Shown here piece by piece: positions 56,335 to 64,000 of a stretch of 64,000 nt of DNA (the first letter of the stretch is position 1; the number at the start of each line of letters is the position of its first letter). The translations under genes were made by a program, and so were the position numbers. The stretch comes from VAZQ01 sp963840535 (lineage in GTDB: Bacteria > Pseudomonadota > Alphaproteobacteria > Rhizobiales > Xanthobacteraceae). Under the pieces are notes generated by a model that searched no databases, had not been told where the DNA came from, and was given only the letters and a program-made list of their open reading frames with translations. Location: contig CAWIZJ010000029.1 in assembly GCA_963840535.1 (NCBI GenBank), positions 62,001 to 126,000 on the forward strand, in the 5' to 3' direction.

Positions 56335-58689
56335 ATGCAGGAGGTGCCGCGCAGGAGCTGGTGGAAGGGGCTATTCGGAAAATACGTTCTCTCGTTTGTC
56401 GGACTGATCCTGCTCCTGCTGCTCCTGAACGGCGTCCTCGAGACGTGGTTCCTATATCGCGAAACCACGCACTTGCTGTCCAAGTCCCTGTCGGAAAAGG
56501 CCGAGGCTACATCCCGCCGCATCGAGCAGTTCGTGTCCGAGCTGGAGCGCCAGATCAGCTGGGCGACGCGGGCCAGTGCCACCACCATCGAGGAGCGGCG
56601 CTCGGACTATGCCCTGCTGCTTCAGCAGGTTCCTGCCATCGACCGTCTCGTCCAACTCGACGGAATGGGAAAGGAGCAGCTGAGGCTCACCCGCACGGAG
56701 CTCGTCCTTGCAAGCGGCATCGATTACTCGGGCAATCCGCGGTTCACGCAGACCCAGGCCCAGCCGATTTGGGTGTCGGCCGTCTATTTCGATGGACTTG
56801 ATCCTTACCTGACGATTGCAATGCGCCATTCCGGCCGGAATGCAGGCTCGACTGTGGCCGAGATCAATCTCAAGTTTCTGTCGAGCTTCATCGAGACGGA
56901 GCAGATCGGCAAGGACAATAGTGCCTATGTGCTCGACCCCTCCGGCCGGGTGCTTGCGCAATCCAACTCCTCACGCCCGCTGGGCAGCGATTTCAGCACC
57001 CTCCCGCAAGTCGCTGCCATGGCGCAGAAGGCCGGTGCCGAGCCCCTGCAATTCGGACGGGATACTGACGGACGGGAGGTCTTGTCCGCCGTCGCCGCTC
57101 TGCCGCGGATGAGCTGGCTCGTGTTTTTCGAGCAGCCCCTGAGCACGGTGCTGCAGCCGGTCTACAGCTTGTTGTTCCGTACCGGCTGGCTCCTGCTTTT
57201 CGGCGTAGGGCTTGCGGTCCTCGTCGGCGTGCTGATGGCGCGCCACATGGTGGTTCCCATTCGCGCATTGCAGGTTGGTGCACAACAGCTGGAGGCCAGC
57301 GATTTCGGCCACCGGATCGCCGTGAGGACCGGTGATGAGATTCAGGATCTCGCCGACCATTTCAACCGGATGGCCGACCAGCTGCAGGGCTCGTACGGCA
57401 GGCTGGAGCAGAAGGTCGCGGAACGCACCCGCGATCTCGCGCAATCGGTCAGCGAGCTGAAGGCGTTGGAAGAGATCGGCCGTGCCGTCGCTTCTTCGCT
57501 CGATACCAAGGCCGTGCTCGCCACCATCATAACGCGCGCGGTAGAGCTCACGCGGGCGGACGCCGCAGCCATCTTCAGCTACGACGCGTTGGAGGACGTC
57601 TTCGAGCTGGCCGAGGCATACGAGCTCGATCCGGCGCTGCAGAGCGCCATCCGCGCCGTCCGCGTCAAGCTCGACGACAGCATCCTGGGTCTCGCCGCCA
57701 AGAAAGGCGAGCCGATCACCGTTCCCGATCTTGCGAACGCGCCGAACTATCCGCTCAGGGATCTCGTTCTATCCGCCGGGTTCCATTCGGTTCTGGTGGT
57801 GCCGCTGCTCGGACAGAGTGACATCCTGGGAGCTCTGGTGTTGCAGCGCCGCGCGGTCGGCGATTTCCCCGCAGACGCGGTCGGGCTCATGCGAACCTTC
57901 GCCCACCAGTCGGCATTGGCGATGAACAACGCGCGGTTGTTTCGAGCGGTGGAGCAAAAGGGACGCGAGCTGGCCATCGCCAATGATCACCAGGCTCGTT
58001 TCTTCGCCAATATGAGCCACGAATTGCGTACACCTCTGAACGGCATGCTCGGATTCTCCGAGCTGCTGGTGGATGGAATCTACGGGCCGCTGCCCGACGC
58101 CGCGCTGGAGGTCCTCGGGCGCATTCAAAAGGATGGAAAGCATCTCCTGGGCTTGATCAACGACGTGCTCGATATCTCCAAGATCGATGTCGACCAGCTC
58201 AGGCTGTCGCTCGAGGACTACTCGCTGCAATCGATCGTCGAATCGGTGGTTGCCTCGACCGGATCGCTGGCGCAGGCAAAGGCCATTGAAGTCAAGACCG
58301 TCGTATCCCCGGACCTGCCGATCGGGCACGGCGATGAAAGGCGCCTCACGCAGGTGTTGATGAACATCGTCGGAAACGCAATAAAGTTCACCGATACCGG
58401 CTCGGTCGAGATCCGCGTCGACGCGGCCAACGGCCATTTCGCCATAGCGGTGCAGGATACCGGCCCCGGCATCGCGTCCGCGGATCAGGCTCGGATCTTC
58501 GAAGAGTTCCAACAGGTCGACAACAGCAGCACGCGGCAGAAAGGGGGCACGGGACTGGGCTTGTCGATCGCCCGTCGTCTGGTCAATGTGCACGGCGGGC
58601 ATATCGACGTGCAGTCGACGGTCGGTGCCGGCACGACGTTCAACATTGTCGTTCCGGTCCGTGTGACGGAGCAGAGGCCAGCCGCATGA
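56335..58689 (+). CDS. Membrane sensor histidine kinase (Cache-HAMP-GAF-HisKA-HATPase)
   Basis: 784 residues, intact. Helix 1 (YVLSFVGLILLLLLLNGVL), an extracytoplasmic region of about 240 residues with a Cache-like end (DNSAYVLDPSGRVLAQS), helix 2 (TGWLLLFGVGLAVLVGVLM), a HAMP linker (VVPIRALQVGAQQLEASDF), a coiled coil, a GAF domain (EIGRAVASSLDTKAVLATII...), then HisKA with the phospho-acceptor His in FFANMSHELRTPLNG and a HATPase domain (NIVGNAIKFTDTG, DTGPGIA, KGGTGLGLSIA). Its stop overlaps the next start as ATGA, pairing it with the single-domain receiver at 58686. The presence of an adaptor gene upstream suggests it senses envelope or transport state. Confidence 0.9.
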   Translation: MQEVPRRSWWKGLFGKYVLSFVGLILLLLLLNGVLETWFLYRETTHLLSKSLSEKAEATSRRIEQFVSELERQISWATRASATTIEERRSDYALLLQQVPAIDRLVQLDGMGKEQLRLTRTELVLASGIDYSGNPRFTQTQAQPIWVSAVYFDGLDPYLTIAMRHSGRNAGSTVAEINLKFLSSFIETEQIGKDNSAYVLDPSGRVLAQSNSSRPLGSDFSTLPQVAAMAQKAGAEPLQFGRDTDGREVLSAVAALPRMSWLVFFEQPLSTVLQPVYSLLFRTGWLLLFGVGLAVLVGVLMARHMVVPIRALQVGAQQLEASDFGHRIAVRTGDEIQDLADHFNRMADQLQGSYGRLEQKVAERTRDLAQSVSELKALEEIGRAVASSLDTKAVLATIITRAVELTRADAAAIFSYDALEDVFELAEAYELDPALQSAIRAVRVKLDDSILGLAAKKGEPITVPDLANAPNYPLRDLVLSAGFHSVLVVPLLGQSDILGALVLQRRAVGDFPADAVGLMRTFAHQSALAMNNARLFRAVEQKGRELAIANDHQARFFANMSHELRTPLNGMLGFSELLVDGIYGPLPDAALEVLGRIQKDGKHLLGLINDVLDISKIDVDQLRLSLEDYSLQSIVESVVASTGSLAQAKAIEVKTVVSPDLPIGHGDERRLTQVLMNIVGNAIKFTDTGSVEIRVDAANGHFAIAVQDTGPGIASADQARIFEEFQQVDNSSTRQKGGTGLGLSIARRLVNVHGGHIDVQSTVGAGTTFNIVVPVRVTEQRPAA

Positions 58690-59051
58690 GCAAATGCATT
58701 CTCGTCATCGAGGACACCGAGAACAATCGGCGCATCCTCAACGATCTGCTCACCAATGCCGGCTTCAAGGTGGTCGAGGCGATCGATGGGGAAAAAGGGG
58801 TCGCGATGGCGGCCGAGTGCCGGCCCGATCTCATCCTCATGGACATTCAGTTGCCGGTGGTCGACGGCTACGAGGCGACGAGACGGATCAAGGCCAATCC
58901 GGATCTGCGGCATATTCCGATCATTGCGGTCACATCCTATGCGCTGTCCGGTGACGAGGCTAAGGCGATTGCGGCCGGATGCGACGGATATTTCGCCAAG
59001 CCGTTCAGTCCGCGCGTCATTCTCGCCAAGGTCCGCGAATTCCTCACCTGA
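58686..59051 (+). CDS. Single-domain response regulator (DivK/CheY-like)
   Basis: 121 residues, the bare receiver fold. The acidic pocket is in VIEDTEN, the phospho-acceptor Asp in DLILMDIQLPVVDGYEATRRIK, the switch Thr/Ser in IAVTSYALSGDEAKA and the Lys in YFAKPFSP. The DIQLP and RHIPIIAVT segments are those of DivK-like receivers. It has no output domain and so must act by binding other proteins. It overlaps the kinase gene by 4 nt (ATGA) and is followed 17 nt later by a receiver-cyclase, a likely second phosphoryl target of the same kinase. Confidence 0.88.
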   Translation: MSKCILVIEDTENNRRILNDLLTNAGFKVVEAIDGEKGVAMAAECRPDLILMDIQLPVVDGYEATRRIKANPDLRHIPIIAVTSYALSGDEAKAIAAGCDGYFAKPFSPRVILAKVREFLT

Positions 59052-59068
59052 CGTGGAAAGGGCGCGGC

Positions 59069-60247
59069 TTGCGAACTCCCCCTCGTATCCTCGTGGTCGA
59101 CGACAACGCGACCAACCTGGAGCTCCTTCGGGTTCGGCTCAACACGATCGGCTACGAGGTGTTCACCGCGATGGACGGCGAGGAGGCGCTGGCGCGCGCG
59201 CACGACCTCGAGCCCGACCTTGTTCTGCTCGATGTGATGATGCCCAAGCTCGACGGCATCTCCGTTCTCAAGCAACTCAAGCAGGACGTGGCGCTGCGCT
59301 TCGTGCCGGTGATTCTGGTGACCGCCAAGGCCGATACCCGCGACATCGTCCAGGGTCTGGAGGCCGGCGGTGACGATTATCTCACCAAGCCGTTCGAGCA
59401 CGCCGCGTTGGTCGCTCGCGTCCGGTCCTTGCTGCGTATCAAGGAGCTGCACGATACGGTTCAATCGCAGGCCATGCAGCTCAGGGAGCAGACCGAGCAG
59501 CTCGCGAGCTGGAATCGGCTGCTGGAGCAGCGCGTAGCCGAGCAATTGTCGGAAATCGAGCGGATCGGCCGCCTGCAGCGATTCCTGGCTCCGCAAGTGG
59601 CGAAGGTGATTGCGTCCTCGGAGGAATCCGAATCCCTGCTGCTGAGCCATCGGCGGGAGATCACGATATTGTTCTGTGATCTGCGCGGGTTTACCGCCTT
59701 TACCGAGACCTCCGAGCCCGAAGAGGTCATGGCCGTCCTGCGCGAATACCACGAGAGTCTGGGCGAGCTCATCTTCCGATACGAGGGCACTTTGGAGCGG
59801 TTCTTGGGAGACGGCATAATGATCGTCTTCAATGATCCGATCCCATGCGACGATCATACCGAGCGCGCGGTTCGGCTGGCCCTCGATATGCGAGAGAAGG
59901 TCGACGGGTTGGTCACACAGTGGCGACGTAGGGGATATGATCTCGGCGTCGGCATCGGCATCGCCGCCGGATACGCGACATTGGGTCAGATCGGCTTCGA
60001 GCATCGCCGCGAGTACACGGCGACTGGCAGCACCGTAAATCTCGCTTCACGGCTTTGCGACGAAGCACTGCCGGGTCAAATTGTGATTGATCAAAAAGCC
60101 TTCAACTGGGTCGAGGCGTCGGTGGAGGCCTCCCGCATCGGTGATTTGAATCTGAAGGGGTTCACCCGGCCGGTCGCCGCCTTCGAGATATTGGGTTGGC
60201 GGGGGCCGCCGCAGGCGGCATCGGCGTCGCCCGTATCCGAACAATAG
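59069..60247 (+). CDS. Response regulator with class III nucleotide cyclase output
   Basis: 392 residues. The start is TTG at 59069, chosen for GGAAAGG 7 nt upstream and because the receiver core (RILVVDDNATNLELL) begins at once; no suitable ATG exists. Receiver: Asp in LVLLDVMMPKLDG, Lys in YLTKPFEHAAL. A coiled coil (LREQTEQLASWNRLLEQRVAEQ) leads to the cyclase domain, with metal-binding Asp in ILFCDLRGFTAFTE and ERFLGDGIMIVF and later GYATLGQIGFEHRREYTATG. Output is cAMP or cGMP, probably controlled by phosphorylation from the kinase at 56335. It could feed the CRP-type regulators implied by sites A-F, although no crp gene is in the window. Confidence 0.88.
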   Translation: MRTPPRILVVDDNATNLELLRVRLNTIGYEVFTAMDGEEALARAHDLEPDLVLLDVMMPKLDGISVLKQLKQDVALRFVPVILVTAKADTRDIVQGLEAGGDDYLTKPFEHAALVARVRSLLRIKELHDTVQSQAMQLREQTEQLASWNRLLEQRVAEQLSEIERIGRLQRFLAPQVAKVIASSEESESLLLSHRREITILFCDLRGFTAFTETSEPEEVMAVLREYHESLGELIFRYEGTLERFLGDGIMIVFNDPIPCDDHTERAVRLALDMREKVDGLVTQWRRRGYDLGVGIGIAAGYATLGQIGFEHRREYTATGSTVNLASRLCDEALPGQIVIDQKAFNWVEASVEASRIGDLNLKGFTRPVAAFEILGWRGPPQAASASPVSEQ

Positions 60248-60342
60248 CGCACGGCGGTGCGCCACTCGGAGTTGCGTCGTCCGGCTTGAGCGCAGCTTGG
60301 CAGTTCCCGCTCACGTCGGACTGGGCCGAACATGGGAAAAGC

Positions 60343-61119
60343 ATGACCAACAATCTGCAGCAAATCCTCGGCTTCTACGACAGAGACTGGCACCCCCTGG
60401 TGGCTGAGTATTACGGCCACAGCAACTACATGAATTACGGCTATTGGACTGCGGAGACCAAGAACCAGGCAGAAGCGTGCGAGAATCTGATCGGCACGCT
60501 GCTCTCCATGATCCCCGACAAGAAGGGCAACATCCTGGACGTGGCCTGCGGCCGCGGCGCATCCACGCGCCATTTGCTGCGCTACTATCGGCCTTCCGAT
60601 ATCGTTGCCATCAACGTCTCGGAGAAGCAGCTCAGGCAGGCTTCGGAGCTGGCCCCGGGTTGCACCTTCCTCGTGGTCGATGCCGCGCGCCTGGAGTTCC
60701 CCGACTGTTCCTTCGACAACGCGATTTGCGTGGAGGCGGCGTTTCACTTCGACACGCGTGACAGCTTCTACCGTGAGGTGTTCCGCGTGCTCAAGCCGGG
60801 CGGCCGGCTCGTCACGTCGGATATTCTCGGTCCCAAGCTTTGGCAAAGGACTGTTCCCGCCAATGCGCTGGTGAGTCCCGGCGAGATCGCCGACCACCTC
60901 GCCGCCGCCGGCTTCAAGGATGTGCGGGTCGTCGATGCCACCGAGGAGTGCTGGAAGAGCTTCTGCCGTCACATGCGCGCCTGGCCTCGCCAGGAGCGCC
61001 AGGCCGGCCGCATGGACCTGGCGACGTACGTTCGTGCCTTGCTGTTCACCTACTTCGTCAGCTCTCTCTACAATCTGGGCATTCGCTACTATGTGCTCAC
61101 TTCCGCGCAAAAGCCGTGA
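60343..61119 (+). CDS. SAM-dependent methyltransferase
   Basis: 258 residues, ATG at 60343 after GGGAAAAGC; the longer open frame overlaps the cyclase gene and lacks a ribosome-binding site. Class I fold: YYGHSNYMNYGYW near the N-terminus (substrate lid of small-molecule methyltransferases), SAM motif ILDVACGRGASTRHLLRYY, FPDCSFDNAICVEAAFHF and VLKPGGRLVTSDIL. It is similar in layout to sugar, polyketide and fatty-acid-like C-, N- or O-methyltransferases. Same strand as the preceding cyclase, 95 nt away. Substrate unknown; a link to the biosynthetic locus 12 kb away is possible but unproven. Confidence 0.82.
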   Translation: MTNNLQQILGFYDRDWHPLVAEYYGHSNYMNYGYWTAETKNQAEACENLIGTLLSMIPDKKGNILDVACGRGASTRHLLRYYRPSDIVAINVSEKQLRQASELAPGCTFLVVDAARLEFPDCSFDNAICVEAAFHFDTRDSFYREVFRVLKPGGRLVTSDILGPKLWQRTVPANALVSPGEIADHLAAAGFKDVRVVDATEECWKSFCRHMRAWPRQERQAGRMDLATYVRALLFTYFVSSLYNLGIRYYVLTSAQKP

Positions 61120-61351
61120 GGCTCGCCGACCTGGTCATCCCGCGTGCCGGGCGACGTAGCGACGCTCCTATCGGGGCTGCCCTTCCGCGGGAATGATGAA
61201 ACTCGGTCATCGGCTCTGCCTGCGACGCCATGATCGGTCCACGATCCGGTATACTTGCCGCTGAGCCGCAATTGGGCCAACATTCGACAATGATGGTCGA
61301 AGCTGACGAGACCAGCCCGGCGGCTCCCCTGGTCGTCGAACCGATGGTCCA

Positions 61352-62350
61352 GTGAGGTCGCCGTTGATTGCGCGCAGATTTGACGTACCCTTCGCCGGAC
61401 TATCGGCTGGCCGGCGAGCCGGGTCGTTCCAAGCCAAGTTTTGTCCTTGCCGCAACGTGCTTCCCGGCTTGCTTGCCGGCGCCGTTGCCGCGGCTGTATC
61501 GGCCGCATTTCCCTCGCAGACGTCCGGCGCCGAGCGCGATGCGAACGTCTCCGACGAGATGGTGGTGACGGTGGTGCGGACGAAGAACGCGTGCTTCTCC
61601 GACACCATTCAGGTCACCGGGGTGCTCACTCCGAGAAGCGAGATACTGGTGCGTCCGGACCGCGACGGGCTGCAGATTTCGCAGGTGTTGGTCGAACCCG
61701 GCGATTCGGTCGTTTCTGGACAAGTATTGGCGCGTCTGACGCCGCCTGAGGGTCAGTCCGGCAGCGGAGCATCCGTCACGGCGCCTGCGGGGGGGGTCAT
61801 CAGCGCCAGGAATGCCGTCGTGGGAACAATGGCCTCCACCAGGGCAGACCCCCTGTTTCGCATCGCGGCAAACGAAGAGATGGAGTTGTTGGCCGAAGCC
61901 CCCATCAAGACTCTGTCCCGGCTCGCGCCCAATCAATCTGCAAAGATCGATATCATCGGCGTCGGCGAATTGAGCGGCAAGGTGCGGCATCTCCCGACCG
62001 CGATCAACCCGACAACACAACTTGGCCAGGTCCGTATCTTCATCGGTCGCGATCAGCGGCTTCGGATTGGTGCCTTTGGTCGCGCCATGGTGAATGTCGG
62101 CAGGCGCTGCGGCGCCGCCATTCCTTTTTCGGCCGTCCTCTACGGACCCGGTGGCGCGGTCGTGCAGACCGTTCGCGATGGCCGCATCGAGACCCGACGC
62201 GTGAACGTCGGTCTGCTCGCCGCCGGACAGGCGGAAATTCGCGAAGGACTCTCGGAAGGCGACATGGTCGTCGCGCGCGCCGGCGCATTCGTTCGCGACG
62301 GGGATCGCGTTCGGCCGGTTACCGCCGGCGGCACCGCCGCGGGGCGCTGA
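61352..62350 (+). CDS. RND-type periplasmic adaptor, second copy
   Basis: 332 residues from GTG 61352 (a weak start; the N-terminal 45 residues before the hydrophobic LPGLLAGAVAAAVSAAF may be partly untranslated). It resembles the adaptor at 55406-56308: VVRTKNACFSDTIQVTGVL, VRPDRDGLQISQVLVEPGDSV, SVTAPAGGVISARNAVVG, GVGELSGKVRHLP and GLSEGDMVVARAGAFVRDGD. Like that protein it has a very short hairpin region and a conserved Cys. Stands alone between the methyltransferase and a small exported protein. Probably an alternative adaptor for the same pump. Confidence 0.78.
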   Translation: MRSPLIARRFDVPFAGLSAGRRAGSFQAKFCPCRNVLPGLLAGAVAAAVSAAFPSQTSGAERDANVSDEMVVTVVRTKNACFSDTIQVTGVLTPRSEILVRPDRDGLQISQVLVEPGDSVVSGQVLARLTPPEGQSGSGASVTAPAGGVISARNAVVGTMASTRADPLFRIAANEEMELLAEAPIKTLSRLAPNQSAKIDIIGVGELSGKVRHLPTAINPTTQLGQVRIFIGRDQRLRIGAFGRAMVNVGRRCGAAIPFSAVLYGPGGAVVQTVRDGRIETRRVNVGLLAAGQAEIREGLSEGDMVVARAGAFVRDGDRVRPVTAGGTAAGR

Positions 62351-62483
62351 CCCGGCCTGGGACCGAGATAGGGTTGCCGCAGGACGGCTTTGCCATGCGG
62401 GCGAGACGCAGCCCGCGAGGAGGGGGGCGCGCCCGATCGTCAAATCCCTGATTGGACAATGAGTTAAACCGAAAACGCATTGC

Positions 62484-62499
62484 CGTGATTGAAATCACA
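62484..62499 (+). promoter_or_regulatory. CRP-type operator (site F)
   Basis: CGTGATTGAAATCACA: right half-site consensus, left half one mismatch. It is 79 nt upstream of the start of the small Cys-containing exported protein. CATAAC begins exactly 22 nt after the site (29.5 nt from its centre), fitting a class II promoter. Confidence 0.65.
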
Positions 62500-62578
62500 G
62501 CCCTGCCGGGGGCGGCGAGGCATAACTCCGACATCGTCGTCGGGTGGCGGGAGCGCCATCGTACCCCAGGAGGCTGTC

Positions 62579-62827
62579 ATGACCAATATTCGCCGTGGAA
62601 TGTTCCTCGCCCTGCTGCTGAGCGCGCTTCCGAGCGCAGCCCTTGCCGAATTCAAGGCGACGCCCGCGCAGCTGTCCGCCTGCAGGGGGGATGCGTTCAG
62701 GCTGTGCAGCGGCCACCTCACGAGCATGGACACCGTGGCTGCCTGCCTGATGTCCAAGAAGTCCGAGCTCAGCCCGGGATGCCGGGCGACATACGCCGGT
62801 GGCGGGAAATCGGCCGCGAAGAAATAG
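62579..62827 (+). CDS. Small exported Cys-containing protein
   Basis: 82 residues, ATG at 62579 with AGGAGG 7 nt upstream. Signal peptide MFLALLLSALPSAALA, then a mature 58-residue domain with four Cys (QLSACRGDAFRLCSGHL, VAACLMSKKSELSPGCRATY). The spacing C-x7-C-x14-C-x12-C suggests two disulfides; it recalls small cysteine-rich-repeat secreted domains but I do not assign a family. The lysine-rich tail ends in AAKK. Controlled by CRP-type site F and followed by a strong hairpin, so it is a self-contained transcription unit. Confidence 0.75.
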   Translation: MTNIRRGMFLALLLSALPSAALAEFKATPAQLSACRGDAFRLCSGHLTSMDTVAACLMSKKSELSPGCRATYAGGGKSAAKK

Positions 62828-62849
62828 CGCCGTCATCGACTGACATCGA

Positions 62850-64000
62850 TCACGACAGAGCATGCCGAGCGCGATCCGCGCTCGGCATCGGCTTTCGGAT
62901 TGCCGCGGCACCGTCCGCGCCGCGGCGCCGGTGGCTTGCGTCGGCGCATGAACTGCTCGCCGGCAGGGTTGGCGCCGCCCGGGTGCTGTCGGACGGTTCG
63001 ATACCGGCGCATCGGCTGTGGGGGTGCCCTCCGCGGGCTCGCGACCCTCCAGCACATCGAGCTTCTTCGACTGCTGCTCGACCGCGCGCAAGGCCAGCCA
63101 GTTCGTGAACGCGGAGACGTCGATCGTGCGTTTGACGGCATCGATCGGTCCCTTGAGGGCGACCACGATCTCCGGCCAGGTCTTCGCCGGGGAACCGGGC
63201 ATGGCCGACAAGGTCAGCCGCGTATCGATGCGCGCCATCGGCCAGGTTGACGAGCGCGTTCACGGCAAGATCGACATCTGCTGTCGCCAGCACCGGATTG
63301 CTCAGCATGCGCGCTTGGCCGCCCTCGATGCTGATCCCGGATTCGGCGCGGCGAATGGCGAGCGCGCCGCCCGCGAGCGCGGAACTCATTCTGTCCCCCA
63401 CTCGGGTCGCATCGATCGGCAGGCCTCGATCCACCGCGCGGATGAGGGTTTCGAATGCCGCCGGGTTGAGCCGCGCCACACGCCCATTGTTGAGCGTCAT
63501 TCTGCCATTGCCTTCCAGGGCGCCGATCAGCGCGATCGGGCTCATCCCCGTTCCCTCGGCCGTAATTTCGAGCGCGAGTCGGCCCGAGATTGCTCCATCG
63601 CCTGGAAACAACTCGGCGACGTTCGCATCGGTCAACTTGAGCACGGGTGCGGGCAATCAGTCCGGGGCCCTCGCGCAGGAAAATCAGCTCGCCGGCAAGG
63701 CGACCGTCGGCAACGTGTGCATCGCTTACGCGCAATGCAAGCTGCAACTCCCCGAAGTAGAGCGTCCCTTGGAAGTCGCGCGCAACCAGCTTGGGCAAGA
63801 GGGCGATGCGGCCGGCCTTCAGCATTATTTGTCCGCCAATGCCGCGCACACCTTCCCTGAACGGCTCCGCCGACCACAAACCGCCCGGCGCTTCGCTCGA
63901 GCCGGTGGCCGGTACCCCGGCGGCCGTACCAATCGCGGCCGCCAGGTCCAGAGCGCCGACCTCTACATCGCCGTCCAGATTGATGGGCTGCTGCAGTAGC
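62850..64000 (-). CDS. AsmA-family protein, C-terminal part; 5' end beyond the window
   Basis: The frame enters from the right edge (QQPINLDGDVEVGALDLAAA) and continues with LWSAEPFREGVRG and LVARDFQGTLYFGELQLAL. It then shifts near 63655 to LKLTDANVAELFPGDGAI, LEITAEGTGMSPIALIGAL and NNGRVARLNPAAFETLIRA, and again near 63220 to TLSAMPGSPAKTWPEIVVAL and FTNWLALRAVEQQSKKL. This is the C-terminal region of large AsmA/TamB-like envelope proteins thought to form lipid-conducting beta-grooves between membranes. The end after the Pro-rich tail is approximate. Two frameshifts, as in many genes of this window. Function: outer-membrane lipid homeostasis (family knowledge). Confidence 0.7.
62862..62888 (+). 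terminator. Perfect 12-bp hairpin after the Cys-containing protein
   Basis: ATGCCGAGCGCG and CGCGCTCGGCAT pair perfectly around a 3-nt loop (ATC), 35 nt past the stop codon. No T-run of note follows. It also marks the end of the convergent AsmA-like gene. Confidence 0.6.

Noticed and set aside
60079..60095. TGTGATTGATCAA as another CRP/FNR site
   Set aside because: It lies inside the cyclase coding region, lacks the TCACA half-site and has no downstream start at the spacing seen for the other sites.

Overview
The window is GC-rich DNA whose gene content suggests an alphaproteobacterium, probably of the Rhizobiales/Hyphomicrobiales type. Pointers are the GAF-rich hybrid-type kinases, CHASE2 cyclase with a FecR-like partner, a DivK-like receiver, NMT1-type substrate-binding proteins, DUF4399 and DUF4403 proteins, and a tRNA with anticodon CAT. 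There is no rRNA and no CRISPR array. The species cannot be named from the sequence alone.

Layout. 1-10.4 kb: an FGE-like secreted protein running off the left edge, an HpaB-type flavin hydroxylase, an MDR reductase, tRNA-CAT, a coiled-coil protein, a FecR-like exported protein, a 31-residue membrane protein, a broken GAF/histidine kinase, a RidA-like protein and an NMT1-like binding protein. 10.4-12.9 kb: a helicase/primase-like P-loop gene lying between an intact binding-protein gene and a 5'-truncated second copy of it. 13.4-18.7 kb (minus): an envelope-signalling operon of pseudo-caspase/TPR, OmpA-like, FecR-like and CHASE2-cyclase proteins. 19-21.5 kb: a secreted Cys-repeat protein and a DUF4403 protein. 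21.6-48.3 kb: a large lipid/polyketide biosynthetic locus. 48.8-64 kb: an RND pump, a triple DUF4399 protein, a pseudo-caspase/FGE-like fusion, a periplasmic adaptor, a kinase/receiver/cyclase cassette, a methyltransferase, a second adaptor, a small Cys-containing exported protein and an AsmA-like gene running off the right edge.

The biosynthetic locus is the most interesting part. On the plus strand are a GNAT-like protein, two FemAB/BioF2-like acyltransferases, a single-module highly reducing PKS (KS-AT-DH-MT-ER-KR-ACP), and a fused class III aminotransferase plus acyl-ACP-reductase (AAR)-like protein joined to the PKS by a TGATG overlap. Convergent on the minus strand are a UbiB/ABC1-like kinase, small acidic proteins, a carnitine/choline-acyltransferase-like protein, a second GNAT-like protein, an adenylation-carrier-thioesterase protein, an O-methyltransferase and a third FemAB-like protein. 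I infer that the PKS chain is released as an aldehyde, converted to an alkyl amine and then acylated. A 1.2-kb ISAs1-type element with a 10-bp target duplication sits at the convergent junction.

Two features run across the window. First, six CRP-type palindromes (TGTGA-N6-TCACA or one mismatch) occur. Four lie 71-79 nt upstream of the start codons of small exported or membrane proteins, and the other two lie 78 nt upstream of short ORFs. Two class III nucleotide cyclases are encoded nearby. Second, most genes between about 6 and 48 kb are broken by single-base frameshifts. Nearly all that I could resolve are +1 insertions, often in a homopolymer, and conserved motifs continue in the next frame. 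That looks more like insertion-type sequencing error than decay, so I reconstruct the products across the shifts and say so in each entry.
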